64,000 nucleotides of DNA from contig BTPP01000002.1 of the NCBI GenBank assembly GCA_037102815.1, positions 5,518,001 through 5,582,000 of the forward strand. The letters are read 5' to 3'. Below, in pieces: positions 51,466 through 64,000 of this stretch (within the stretch, counting starts at the first letter, position 1; every line of letters starts with the position of its first letter). The stretch comes from Neurospora intermedia. Its lineage: Eukaryota; Ascomycota; Sordariomycetes; Sordariales; Sordariaceae. The translations under genes and the position numbers were made by a program. The notes under the pieces were generated by a model. The model was not told the DNA's origin and did not search any database. It worked only from the letters and a program-made list of their open reading frames with translations.

Positions 51466-54374
51466 ATGTGGATGTCTGGGTACAGTCCTGTCGGTGGTGA
51501 CAGTCAGCAGCAGCAGCGACGTTTCGGCAGCGGCAGCAGCAGCAGTCGTCGTGGCTCGATGAATCCGCATCCGCTCTCGTCAGCGGAGCCCATCACCGCT
51601 GCCGCCGCATTTGCACCTGCATCGGTATCCGCTCCCTCCGCACAGCCAAGACATTTGCCGGGTCCGGTGGATACCAGATCCCGGCCCGGGCCCGGGGTGA
51701 GTCTGACCCATTCTCATGCGGGGCCGGGCCCGATGGTCCTCACCCCGAGCTCGGCCGCTTCTTCCACCGTCTATGTCGCCTCGCCGAGTTCGGCCGATGC
51801 GTACCACCATTCGCACTACCACCACCACCAAGGGGGTCACCACCACCACTCCCATGCCCATTCCCACTCCCACTCCCACTCCCGCTCCTTGTCCAACACA
51901 AGTAGTGTTACAGCCGCCGCGGGACCCGCATCCGGTCCCGGACACGCGGGTGGTGCATCGTCATCATCCACACAAAACCCATATGGTCCCCGGTTAACAA
52001 GAGCGGGAGCGGCGGGGTACAGCAGCAGCAACAGCAGCACCACCAACGTTGCTGGTGTTAAGCGCGAATCCACCGATGATCTACAAGGCGTCAACGGGGA
52101 CTACTCCTCCAACGGTCACCACCACAATGGACCCTTGTCCGGGCTTGGCGGTACCACTTCCAGGTGGAGTGGCAGTGGCCCGAGTGAGAGCGTCGAAGGA
52201 GATAGCAGTGGTGCTACCTCGCCGACGTCGACAACAACGGGAGGTGGAGGGCCCCAGAGAAAGAAGCAAAAACGGAATAAACCGACCTTGTCTTGTTTTG
52301 AGTGTGTTGAGAGGAAGACAAAGGTGAGTCAGGGATATCTCCTCTCATCCGACCTCATTATGTACCCCCCCTTCCATCCGAACTTGGAGCTTATTTTGAT
52401 GACGCGCTGACACTTGCACCAGTGTGATCGAGGCCGACCACATTGTTTAGCATGTAAATCTACCAATTTATTCAATCTACTACTTAAACCCTGACCATCT
52501 ACTTACCGAAATCCAGGTATCAAACGCCAAACCGAATGCAAATATGCCCACGTCGCCAACCTCCTTGAGTAAGTTCACTCTTCCCTCTTTGTCTCAGGAT
52601 ACCTACACTCACCATCACCTCCAGAGAAACATCCCGCAGCGCTGCCAACGGCCGCCGAATGACAAAGCCACCACGGAAAAAGACCGACCAGGCATCCTCG
52701 CACACCAGCTCTCTCTTCACCGTTGTCCCCAACGCCGCAGACCGCATCTTGAGCAATGGCCGAATCCCTCTTGGCTCCATAGCCACCTCGACCGGCCTCC
52801 TCTCCAACGTGCCCTTTTCCGCCCCTGGCTCTTCCAATGTGTTCGGCATCGGCTCCGAACACCCCTTCGCCAACTACTGGACCTGCAACGGCGGGCTTCC
52901 CGAAGTCATCGACGTGCTCCCCGCCAAAATGCAGGTCGACCTCGTTCTCGACCGGTACTTTGAATGCGTCGACCCTGTTTATCCCATGATCCACCGGCAG
53001 ACGTTCTTCGCCGACTATGAGCACTTTTGGACTATGAGCCTGGAGGAGAAACACAAGTGCGATTCGGCGTTTATTGCGCTGGTGTTTGTGATGCTGGCGC
53101 TGGGCACGCAGTTTGTGGAGAGTAAACTCAGCCAGAGGGAGCGCCAGCAGACTGCCGAGTTTTATGCGAGCGCGGCGAACCAGGCGTTGAGGGTCGGGAG
53201 CTATATGAGCATGGCGAGCATTACGAGTATCCAGGCCATGGTTCTGATGACTTACTTTTTGATTAACGATAATCACGCTTCGGATGGATGGGCGTTTGGG
53301 GGCATTTTAATGCGGCAGGCGTATGCTATGGGCTTGCATCGTGATCCTAATATTGGTATGTTTTCCATCTTCTTCTCCTCCCTCTTCCCTCAGGGTCCCG
53401 ACTAACCACCCCCTTTCCCACTCAGTCGTCCCCACCGCCCCCCTCTTCATCAAACAACAACGCCGAAAAGTCTGGCAAGCCGTCCTCCTTCAAGATACCT
53501 TCCTCACCGTCCTTCTCTCCCTTCCCCCCTCCGCCACCCACACCGACGTCAAAGTCGAAGACCTCGTCTCCAACCTGGACCCGTCCACTTCTTCCATGTC
53601 TCAAATCTCCATCGACGCCTGCGACGACCCCACCGACATCGCCTACCTCCGCGGCTCCTGGACCTTGGCCAACCTCGTCCAAGAAACCATCTGCTCCCCC
53701 CGTTCCTTGGATGTACCCATCTGCACCACCGTCCGACACAAGTCCAAACTCGTCGCTGACTTCAGGGCAGTCTACCGCTCGTTCCCCGATATCTTCCGGT
53801 CATGGGACGTGGCCATGTTAACCCAGATGGCTGAGCGCAACAAGCGGATCGTGCGACAAACGCTGTTTTTGAGCTCCAACTACTTCCACAACTTGATGCT
53901 CGTGCACGCCAGCGAGAGCGCCGACGTCCCTGTAAATGTGCGCGGCACGCTGGAGGCCGCTCACGATGCCATCACGGCGTTCTTTGTGCTGTTTTCGCTT
54001 TTTGAGACGGAGGCAAGGGTGTGGTGGGTGTTTAACCATCGGGCCTTCTTGGAGGCGCTGTGTATAGGGAATGTGTTGCGGGAGGCGGCCAAGGAGGAGG
54101 GCGGGGTGGAAGCCATGGGGAAGGATCCGCTGTTTGTTAGAGCCAGGGGGGATATTCGTGAGTTTACCTCTTTCTTTTTCTTCCTTTTCTTTTTCTTTCT
54201 TTTTTTCACTTTTAGTCTCTGGTGAACCTGAATTGGTGTGGAAGGAAGTAAATGTTTACTGACAATGGTGGTGGAACAGATCAAATGCTTAATATTATGA
54301 GGGCGATGAGTGAAGGGGAACAAGGCTCGGAAACGGCGAGGACGAGGGTGCAAGTCTTGAGCGAGTTCCTTTGA
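51466..54374 (+). CDS. Zn(II)2Cys6 transcription factor with fungal-specific TF domain, six exons
   Basis: Exons 51466-52323, 52423-52453, 52517-52568, 52625-53355, 53426-54157 and 54280-54374 join in frame to 832 residues. The first 280 are low-complexity (Ser, Gly, poly-His HHSHAHSHSHSHS). A basic KKQKRNKPT segment leads into the binuclear cluster, split over three exons: CFECVERKTKCDRGR, then PHCLACIKRQTEC, spacing C-x2-C-x6-C-x6-C-x2-C-x6-C, about 282-310. The C-terminal half is a fungal_trans-type domain (LVLDRYFECVDPVYPMIHRQ, AFGGILMRQAYAMGLHRDP). It should bind CGG-type sites in promoters as a nuclear regulator; target genes are unknown. A 31-nt exon encodes the cluster centre. The ATG at 51466 gives MWMSGYSPVGG; the next in-frame ATG at 51472 is a close alternative. 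The long upstream leader suggests translational control. Confidence 0.87.
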
Positions 54375-56321
54375 GGTTGAGAGGTTGAGTGAACCGTGCT
54401 TGGCGTTAGGAGTTTGAAAGAAGAGCGCTAGCGATCAATGACAAGAAAGAGAACTTGAACCCTTCAAGATACCTACCTACGAATCAAAAATACAGTGACA
54501 ATTATTCTAAAAGCGACATGATCGGTTTGTTCAGGCAGGGAGGATAGATTCTAAAGTATATCAGAGTAGGAAGGACACTCCAAAATTACTGTGAAGTACT
54601 CGACGGGTGAACAAAGGCGTAGCTGCCCGCTATACTATATAACGCTTCTATCTAATAATTGCAGTACTTATCTATCAGTCCGCACCAATACCGACAAGAA
54701 CCACCAACGCCACATGAGAATCAAAACATAACAACACCAGGCGATCCACCAGTCGTGTCACCGATCCGACTGCTAATCTCGCTGTCACTGACCTTGTCGA
54801 AAAGGAGTAGAGGTATCAGACGAAAATCCTAACGGAGGTTTTGCAGCAACTGGTTTTCCAGCGTTGCTCACGGTTGATGGGTAGAAGAATAAAAGGGAGT
54901 GGGTTGGTTGATTTAATTAGGCTTATGTATTAACGGTTCCTCGCCGTGACCACTGGTTAAATAGGTACTGCAGCAAAGCCCACCCACCAAAATCCACAAG
55001 CCCCCATTGTACCTACCAGTTCCTTCCCAGCGCCTATCTATCTATGTTCAGCCGTAGGTGTGTGACTAATAATACTCTTCGCGCAGTGGGGTGAACAGAT
55101 GGGGTTCAAAGGAGGGAGGGATACTTGATAATATCGCTTCGTTGGAGATTCATGCTGGCGATGATAAAATTTATACCTTTTTGTAGAACAATGAGAGAGA
55201 GAAACCGGACCGTTAATCACTCATCTAATAATCATAGCTACATCGAGCGGCGGGTGGCGGGTATAGGTGATCTATCAGCGCGGCAGATGAGTAGCAAAAT
55301 CTTTTTGGTTTTTTTTCTTTTTTTCTTTTTTCTTTTTTGCACCAACCAATACCTAGGTAGGTATATAGGTTTACCTAATTTCCACCACCATGTCGCGAAA
55401 GGACTTCTTGATAAATAACTGTACCTGATGTGAATAACAACCATCAACAATCAATCTCTGGGTGATTGGTATTGGTTGGTACTTGTCAAACTGTCAAACT
55501 ATCAGACTAAAGTATTAGATGTACTTCGCGGACTAGTCTAGAGGCAGTAAGCTAGATGGATGGATGGATGGATGGATGAAATGACTTTTGGCGGGCACTG
55601 AAGAAGAGGATTTTACTTCTTAATAGGACCGGACGGACACTTACCCTAGCGTACGTCAAGGAGAGGCAAGTACTAGCTATGATAGGGAGGGGTGGACGAG
55701 TGCCTCGTCACACACACACACGGAGACAGAGAGAAAGTCAACAAAGTAAGTCACCCAACAAAGCTGTTCGAAGTAATTATAGATATATACGTCATTACTC
55801 GACACCACCATCTATCTATTTACATGAGTGGCCCATCTACTTAGTTATACAAAAGAAAAAGGATATTGAGATATATAACAGAAAAACAAGATTGGCGACA
55901 TGTCAAATGTCTCGCCGGGGTATATTGTTGCAAGTCAGGTCAGTACAGTAACTCTCAAACAAGTGCTCGTGCTCAATCAAGCTTTCAATGCTGTTAGTGA
56001 GCGACGTGTGGTGGTGGTATATGGTAGGAAACCATAAGAGGAAAAAGAAAAAAAAAGAAAAAAGGCAAGTCCTCCTCTGCGTACCCATTAGCACGACATA
56101 TTAGGGGGCCTTCCTTGGCTAGTACCATGGAAGAAGCAACCGTTGTCCCCCCCGTTCTAGTGTATCCAATCCAATCCAATCCAATCCAATCCGCCCCGTC
56201 CCGTCCCGTCCCTTCATCACAAATCATTTGCTTCGTTTGCGCGTTTCGTTTTGTTTTGCTTCATTGAGTTGAGTCGAGTTGAGTCGAGTTATACAACGCA
56301 ACAACCCAAAAAGGCGTGGTG
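54375..56321. other. Convergent intergenic region with simple repeats
   Basis: The regulator gene and the rhodopsin-like gene converge on this 1.9 kb, which must hold both 3' UTRs. A GGAT repeat lies at about 55556-55578, a T-rich tract at about 55310-55345 and an AATCC/CGTCC pentamer stretch at about 56165-56212. No gene is supported; small frames at 55125-55418 and 55679-55951 are not convincing. Confidence 0.55.
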
Positions 56322-58188
56322 TTATTGCGTCGTACTCCTCTTCGGTGGTCCTTCCACCGACGGCTCCTTCAACAACCCACCAGCATCCACCAACTCCAAG
56401 TCATGTCCCTGACCCTGACCCTGCCCTTGGTGGTCATGCCCCAACAACCTCAACCTTCTTCTCTCCTCTTCTGACGAATACGTCGGTAGTTCATCATCAT
56501 GCTCATGCTCATGCTCCTCCCCTTGCATCTGCGGTATACTCTCCAAATCACTCGTACTCTTGGGCCTTCCCCCTCCTCCTGCTCCCCTTCCGCGTCCCTT
56601 ACTCCAACTCCTTCTGCGAGCCGATTTCGGCACAGCTGACAACGTCCAGGGAGATAAGAACCCTCCTAGATCTTGTAGCAACGCAGCCGATCCTCGACGC
56701 AAGCCACTAGCACTGGCGGGCACGGCGGGCACAGGAACGGTGTGGGGGCGCGGTGGCTCGACGGTAGCGGTTGAAACGGAGGATTCTCGGCGACCGCGCG
56801 TAGGTTCGTCGGAGAGGAGGCCGCCGTAGTCGAAGAAGGAGACGCGACGGGGGGAGGAGAGGGTGGGGAGGCCGTTGGGGGTAGTGTTGCGGGGAGAGCC
56901 GGGTTGGCTGGAGTGGCCTGAGAAGGACATCAGGTAGTCATCACTACGGGCGGTGGAGCGAGCCTGCGATGAAGAAGAGGGTGGAAAATCCCACGAGTGG
57001 ATGGTGTCGTTGTGGTCGTGGTGGTGGTGAATCTGAGCCATGGGGGCAGGGGTGTAGTAGCCGCCGCCACTGCCGATCTCATCCGAATAGGGGATCAGCC
57101 GTTCGCGCAAATCGGGCTTGACGCCGTAGCCGACGTCGCGGACCAGATCCTCGTCGGAACCCCAGTGACGCAGGGTAGGGCGACGGCCACCGTTGGGGGC
57201 GGCCCCGCCGGGACCCGAACCGGGGGAGCGCTCGAGAGAACCGGCGGCAATGGAGCTGTATTTGTATTTGCGCTTTTTGACACCGCGGTCGCGGACGAAG
57301 GAGCCGAGCACGAGGGCGTTGGAAGCGGCGGTGGCAAACAGCAGTTCGATGGAGGCGTATAGAGAGCGGGATTGTTGGGAGCCCTGGGCGCGGATGATAT
57401 GCGGGACACGGTAGACGGTGACGCCGACGACACCGAGGGAGAGGGAGAAGAGCAGAACCAACTGAAACTTGCGGGTCAGGCTCATTTGGGAGCGGATGAT
57501 CATAGGGATGGGGAAGAAAACGAGGAGGAGGTCGGTAACGATATTGCAGATGGCCATGGTGAGGAGTTGGACGTAGCCTTGGCGGCATTGACCTCCAGGG
57601 TCCGGAAGAACTTGCGAGTACATGCGGAAGGGCCGGCATTCGACGACGTCGGAGACGATGACGGCGATGAAGGTGGTGACGAGGGTGACTTTGATGAAGG
57701 AAAGCGTTAATTCGTAGGAGCGCTCCCAGCTAACGTTGAGCCGTTTGAAGAATTGCAGGATGGCGTATTTGAGGATCCATAGCCTGCAGACTGTCAGTGA
57801 GGTTTCGGGATAAGAAACAATGAAGCGCCATGTCTCAGCCAATGTGTACTCACGTCAACGCATAGAGCACCCTGCTGAGCAGCACCAGGCCACTCGCTAC
57901 TGCCTTCCTATTTATTTGCTCCTCCGAGAGTTGGACAGACGAAAAGTCGGCATTATTTGTCCCGTTAACCAAGATGAAGTGGACGCAACCCATGCGCAGT
58001 AACAAGGGCACCAAAGCTAGAGCGGCCGTCTTGTCCTCACTGAACAGCGTCTCGGTCCGGACGAAGCGGCCACACACGCGCAGGAGGATCAAGACGACGC
58101 AGAACATGGTCATCCACCAACATACCAACAAGGTCGGCTTGTCGGCGCTGAAGGCACGCAACGGGGGAGGGTCCGAGTAGAGAGTCAT
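56322..58188 (-). CDS. Rhodopsin-like (Pth11-related) multi-pass membrane protein with long cytosolic tail
   Basis: Exons 58188-57854 and 57783-56322 (70-nt intron, GTGAGT donor) give 598 residues. The first half contains about seven hydrophobic helices (LLVCWWMTMFCVVLILLRVC, VTLVTTFIAVIVSDVVEC, LLLVFFPIPMIIRSQMSL, LVLLFSLSLGVVGVTVYRVP, SIELLFATAASNALVLGSFV). ECRPF and CRQGY supply Cys residues as in the fungal rhodopsin/DUF3328-like 'integral membrane protein' group related to Pth11 receptors. From about 310 on the protein is cytosolic and disordered: Ser/Arg/Pro-rich, with His-rich and Gln/Gly-rich patches. Ligand and pathway are unknown. The reading frame continues open upstream of the ATG for about 180 bases, so an extra upstream exon is possible. 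It resembles known fungal genes in layout and looks intact. Confidence 0.82.
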
Positions 58189-61100
58189 AGTGATGGCGGC
58201 ACCCGAGACATGCCGCCCGTCATCCTCCGGAGAGGGACGAGCGGAGAAGATGGTATACCCCGATGCGAAGGTTTTGCTAAAGTCGAAAGGGTCCGTGAAC
58301 TGGGCTAACTGTGGTGCTGAAACGGCGTGCCTGGATCTGACTCGGGTGGTGGTTTGAGACTATTGGACTGCTGTCTGTCGGGCTGCTGCTCAATGGTCCT
58401 TCTTTGGCCGAGGACTTGTAAGTTCGGATGACACAGATCCGTGCGTGAAGCCTTTTCGGACGAAATGATGTCGGGGCAGATATAGTTCGGTTCAGATAGT
58501 ATCAACTGAGTGGCGCAATGTGTAGATATACAGCTTTCGGTGTCTGAGAGTCGTAGTGGCAGTCCTTGTGTGAGCATGCTATGGTCGTTCTCTGGTTTCG
58601 AAAGCAGGGGTCCTGGATCGCCGAGGACAAGGATATGACGAGGATGTAGTGTAGTGTAGACACTATCGCGGATCGAGTTGAAAATGCCTTCTTTTTTTGG
58701 TTGACAGGTTTGAAGAGGCAGTTATCTCAGTCGATTGTTGATATGAATGGGGATTTGTGAGAGAGAAGAGAGGAGAAGAAGGTAAAGTAAGGTTGGGGTT
58801 GGGAAGGATAGCTAGATAGGCGACCTCTCTCGTCAAGGGTTGTCAGTCAGTGTCAGAGGCGAAGCGAGGCAGAGCCTGCAAAATGTCCAGGACTCCAGAG
58901 TGAGAGAGAGATCGGTTGGTAGACTAGAGTGGGAAAAGTTGAAGCGAGAACCGAAAACCAATGTCGATCCGCCTATCTTTGGCGGGACGGGAAATTCAAA
59001 AAGGCAGGCTGAGGGAAGTACCTTTGTACCTTTGATATGTGAAAAGTCGGGCGAGAGGCGGTTGCGGGTCACTTTTATTGTGACCTGATGAAGCGGGTGA
59101 TGGAGGAGGAAGTGGACACTAGGAATAAGCGGGCTTGGTGGGTTCGTTGGTTGGAGTGGTGGGCGAATTCGGTCAATGCAACGGGAATTTGGTTTGGTCT
59201 TCCCCCCCCCCCTCTCTCTCTCTCCATCCTTGCTGTGCCTCTCTCTCCCCAACCTTGCGTCTCATCCTTCAAAAAATCCTTGCCTCTATACGCTGACAGG
59301 ACAGGCAGCACGGCCTGGGACTGGATGAGCTGCGGCGACACCCCAGCCTCTCTGCCCTGCTGCCAGCTTCCACATGTTGCTCTACCTGCTGCTCGGTAGC
59401 GAATCCCGTCATCCCGCTTGCTATACCGAGCTTCCTATTGCGTGGGCACCGACGTCCACCCAGGGCAGCATGCTTGCTTATCAGCCTCTGAAGTCGGTGT
59501 AATGTACACATAAAACTGAGCATGATTACTGTTAAGGTAGGTAATCCGAGTAAAGTGCGAATGGCCACCTAAACTGGAAACAGCCTTATCAGGGAGCTCC
59601 TGGTTTCGGTTACGCTTGGCGGTTAGCATGTCGCCATTCTGCCAAGTGTAATAATACACGTTAATGAATGCATGGCGAGCTGGATACCCGTTCGTTGCTT
59701 TTTTTCACCATCTCGCTGTTGGTGATAAGTATTTGACTGTATCCTGACGAGCGAATCGGCAACGTAGCGAACTAGCGAATCTGGAGCGGCAATATTGTAG
59801 TGTAAGTGGTGGTGGCGGCTTCCTATACTAGGTTCTGGGCCGTGATGGCGATAGATAGCGTGGTGGTAGTATGTAACTGCCCTGGATTCGCCCTGAAGAT
59901 CGGGAGAGCTTCCACTTGAAGAAAGAACTTAAGGAGAAGATAAGAACAGGAGACCGTCACTCGCATCGCAATTTCCACGATCCAGGCCCCAGCCTAGCAC
60001 ATGTCTAGCAGTTCTTGGCGCTGGGCGGGAGGCGGGAGGAGCATAGCACTATCCATTAGCATGGCGCATCGCCTGAAAACAAGTGCCGTTGATTGATTTG
60101 ATGCCATCATCATGTCTCGTATGTATGTAGTGTAGTAGCTTGCCGACCAGCGACTCCGTTTTGCCGCGTGTCCAGAAAGCTACACTGCAAATCATCATCT
60201 GGGAGGGCAGGTTGATCCTCACAAAGTGGGTATGCGGCATCAATTCCGAAGTGGTAGATTGCATCAGATAGCATGGGATATGAATGGATCTCGCAAGCAA
60301 AGTCACAAAAAAGACCAAGTCCGACAAGCACAGGGCCTCCACTCGCGTCGTCACCCTATCAAGCTCAAGAAAAAGTGGAAAGGGTTCAATTTTAACTTCT
60401 GCTCGGCAGTCCGGATTTTGAAACAACCGACCCAAGCCCTGGATGCACAAAAACCCGATGTTCCCACGTGTGAACGAGGAAGGGTAGTCTCCATTGTGCC
60501 CCTCATCACATCCCACTCTGAACAAAGTGTGATGAAGCAGTTTTTACTTATGTACAGTAGTGTTAAAAAACCTCGAGAGTTAGTTCAGAAAGAGGATCAC
60601 AAAAACACTTGCATACCACTGCACTGATACCAGATACATCACGCCGGGATCACTTTTCGATCCGCGAACGGGTGCTTCCTTCCTCTAGCTGCCTCTGCCG
60701 CCTATTTCCTGCAGTAGAGTCTCCACCTTATACTCCGCCCCATTTTAAATGTTCACCAAATCCTCACTCCTCTCTTTCCTCTTTTCCTTTCACCGCCTGT
60801 ACACTACAATGCAGTACATAGTGTGGGTGAAATGCTGCAAAATGCAAAACACTTTTGACGCTCAATGCAACTGCTCGGGTCAAAGATTTCATTTCTGCAT
60901 CTGTCCTCTCTTGATGCAATGTGACAACCCGCGTCTCGGTTACACGATTGGAACACTTCATCTTCCTCCGAACCGTTGCCCAGAGAGTTTGGCAAGGTTG
61001 GTGAAACCCTCACCTTTCAATCAGCCCAACTTGTATCTCCCATCCCTTTCCTCTCTGCCTAATATGGTGAGGCCACGAAACCTGGTTTACATGATGGTGA

Positions 61101-64000
61101 TACACTTCACAACCTGAACCTCCTATCCGCGCACCCACACGCAACACTTTCCACATTGGGGATGCCCCATCAATGATTTTCAGGACCATATCTACTACGA
61201 GACCCTTGGCCATTCCCCAGCCTCTTTTCTATTGGACAACAAGAAACACAAATTCTCAAGACGCATCCCAAGATTTTATTGACCCCACGTGGGGCCCCCC
61301 GTTGTAAACTGCCTGTGAACCTACACTACTGCTGCTCGCCACTGCACTCTCCTTCTTCGGCGCCAACCCTTTTAAAGTCACGGAATCTCCCGACGGGGAA
61401 CCAAGGGACCGGCCGGATGAAGGGCACTAGGTCACACCTCTCTTCTTGGTCTCCTTGGACGCCGCGGAATGCGATGCTAGAAAAATAAGGGATGCGTCAA
61501 TTTTCATTATGACCCTGCCTCCCTGCTTATCATTCACCACCAACCGCGAACCATTCTCTACCAGCATTTGCCATTTTTGCACAATGGCTTACGGGACTGT
61601 CCCATCCTTCGACTTCGTTCTTGTGTCAGTGTCACGCACACTAGTTTGAGACATTGAGGCGTTCAAGGACAAAATCCACTTCAGACCGGAGGTACGTCCG
61701 TGTTATTTTGGGTTTATGGATATTGGACCTCTTTTTTGGGCTGAAGATCTACACAGAACTGTCAATAAGTGATGACTAATGTCTGCTGTGCACCAAGAAG
61801 ACACATCCTTATTAATTCTAGCATCATCTCTCTCGCCTTACACTAGTGAATTGTAAAGAGGAGTTCCTCTTCTTAATTTTCTCTATCCACTTTACACCAC
61901 AAAGAGAATGGTGCTTGCTCCCCCTTCACCCCTATTCCCGAGTCTCGCCCGAACATGATCGGTCCCAACAGTTTGGCACCTCCGGGAGCCGGTTTGAACT
62001 CCCGTTGCTTCCAGCTCCGTGGACGACCAAACATGTTGGACTGTACGGACGGAGTTTGTCAATCCGGAAGAGCGGGCGGCGCAAGACTTTTTCAAATAAA
62101 ATACCGCACCCAAAGCAACAACAAGTTTTCAGATGGTGGGATTTCCAAGTGTCCCATTGCGACTCAATACAACCAATTTGTCCACTCCGACGAGGATATT
62201 GGAACCGCAACCTCTCGATCAAAATTTCCTATCCGATAGTTCAACTTGGCATCTTCTCGGCCGTTCTCATATCTGTCCCGTCAACTTGGTTGATATACAC
62301 CCATTTCCATCGATGCAAGGTTCAAGCGATCTTTGTATTTCCTCCTTGCCGGACCAACGGAGTGGTGTTGGTAGCGGCATCTTCCTACGTTCTCCGAATC
62401 TATGCTTTCCTTTTATTCACCCACGAGTAAGAGAACACAACGAAAGAGCAACGACGTCACATGCAACGCGCGCACTCCTATCCCCAAGTCATCGCCCTCT
62501 CCCTCTCTTCATTCACCATTACCACCACCCACCACCCCGTCGTCACACAAGAATCTCGCTACCCAACTACACACCTTCTCTCTTGGGTAAATTTTTCCGT
62601 GTTTCCGGGTGATGCCGCTCCTCGGAACCAAATCATGTAGTGTATGCAGTGTATGCAATGCAGCAAAAGTCCAAAGTGAACCAACACACATACATATATA
62701 TGTACGCGCCGTTCGTTACCGTCTCCTCGGGACGGGCAACACAACGATCTAGACCCGTACCGAACAGTAGAAAGCAAAAAGTGCAAAGTTACAGGGTAAC
62801 ATCATCATCTACACCCAGGAAAATTTAGGTGTATCTTTGGGGAGCATTTCCCTAAAATGAAATGTCACTTCCCTCCCCCACGCATTCGCTTGCTTGCATC
62901 TCATACATATGTACACACACACGTACCCTGACGAATCACATTGCTTTGTTGGTGTATGTAGTTACTATGTACAGAATCAGATGCATTGGAGTGGTGGTAC
63001 CCGGGATGGGGAGGGGTGTTAATCACAACCATATGCATGCATGTGATTGTTGGTGGTGACGGGAAGTGACGGGAAGTGACGGCCCGGTTGGAGATGAGGG
63101 GTTGGTGAACCAAGGTATGTAGGTAACGGAGAATTATATGTGAACGGCTTGTGACGGCGTGTTTACGGGAAGAGAAAAAAGTAGCTGATATAGAAGCACT
63201 CCTGGTTTGTGTTGTGGAGGGGGAGCTGAGGAAAAACGATTAGTTATAGTGTCCAACGTTGGGATAAAGCATGCATGCTGGTGGTCAGTCACTGCACTTT
63301 CTGACCGGTTATATAGTTATAGTCTTTCGGTGTTTAGACTCGAAAGTATCATTGTTGGGATTCCATGATTCCATGACCAGCGCGCCATTCTCTTGTATCT
63401 AGTGTCAATCAGCGGACTGTTCATGTTATTGTTCAGCAAATATCAACTCTGACAAACTAATAACTCGATTTGTTAACGACGTCCGCGGTAGATGAAATTG
63501 GATACTTACGAAAGACTATTATCCATGTCCAACCATACTTGTCAGCATGGCCCATACTGTTAGCAATTCTTGAACCTAGATCTCTCACAAATGTTCCTTA
63601 AGAATTTTCAATAGCCTTCATGAAGATATTGTCTGGTATATCTGAGATAGACGACTAATCTTCACCGTATCCCATGGACCTGGACTAATGGACGTCTTCG
63701 CAAAGCTGAAAATCATACAAAATATAGCCTTCGGCTTGCTATTTATAGGTGTGGGAAGGTAGGATTTCCTGTACCAATTACCGAAGCGGAGGTCTGTGCA
63801 GGGCAACTGGGCCAGTTATATAACAGTGACAGTGATAAAATATGCCACAGGAATGACAGCAGCGACAGTTGGATGAGCAGCGACAGTTGGTCCCCCCTAA
63901 CTAAAAAAAAAAGGTTCCAGCTTCCTTCCCCCTTAGAGGTAGTACTGCTACCTCTATTTCGAGAAGGTCTTTTTTTTATTACAGTGGTTTCTTTTACTAC
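58189..64000. other. 5.8 kb without a supported gene
   Basis: The first part is the promoter/leader of the rhodopsin-like gene. Beyond 58.7 kb, frames up to 194 codons (60049-60525 minus, 61846-62430 plus, 62133-62612 plus) overlap each other and show no domain, splice pattern or conserved start. A C/T-rich run sits at about 59203-59230 and short GACGGGAAGT repeats at about 63058-63080. The pyrimidine-rich 60.6-62.6 kb stretch may be the long leader or promoter of a gene outside the window. Confidence 0.5.

Noticed and set aside
50657-51562. 301-codon plus-strand frame before the Zn2Cys6 gene
   Set aside because: CT-rich leader sequence kept open by composition. It overlaps the regulator start in another frame and has no recognisable domain.
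60049-62612. Several frames of 150-195 codons in the last 5.8 kb
   Set aside because: They overlap on both strands and in several frames, with no motif to favour any of them.

Overview
The window looks like nuclear DNA of a filamentous ascomycete. Genes have several short introns (about 54-146 nt, GTRNGT donors, CAG/TAG acceptors). There are fungal-only families: a Zn(II)2Cys6 regulator, a Pth11/rhodopsin-like membrane protein, a LysM-GH18 chitinase and a PNP-NACHT-ankyrin receptor. Fis1 and Spc24 read like Sordariales versions (Neurospora/Sordaria relatives). Species is inferred, not proven. No rRNA, CRISPR array or credible intact tRNA gene was seen.

Layout. 0.5-5 kb: a secreted GPI-type protein and a LysM/CBM18/GH18 chitinase whose catalytic domain stops short. 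6.5-10.5 kb: two unrecognised spliced genes. About 10.5-31 kb looks like an accessory island: diverged dispersed repeats, a short SNF2-type ATPase, a basic/acidic repeat protein with a Cys-rich tail, a palindromic minisatellite, a GIY-YIG nuclease-like protein with five C2H2-type fingers, a rearranged partial copy of that gene, a large NLR-type receptor (PNP-NACHT-about 17 ankyrin repeats) and a 0.6 kb inverted-repeat element. From 31.8 kb the window returns to conserved genes: a RanBP1-domain/FG protein, a single-pass membrane protein with two PPxY motifs, a RING-H2 ubiquitin ligase, fis1, spc24, a small membrane protein, a TatD/Scn1-like hydrolase, a six-exon Zn2Cys6 regulator and a rhodopsin-like membrane protein. 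The last 5.8 kb has no gene I can support.

How they fit together. The housekeeping genes are functionally unrelated neighbours. fis1 and spc24 are divergent across about 600 bp and probably share a promoter region. Two genes (RING-H2, PPxY protein) point to ubiquitin-dependent control but are only neighbours. The island genes suggest nucleic-acid handling (SNF2 ATPase, GIY-YIG/C2H2) and non-self recognition (NLR). That they act together is a hypothesis. The most unusual items are the GIY-YIG/C2H2 fusion with its mosaic copy (112 identical bases beside a diverged segment), the AATTGATA-n-TATCAATT minisatellite and a repeat family whose copies differ in a RIP-like way. All splice models were read by eye from splice signals and frame continuity.
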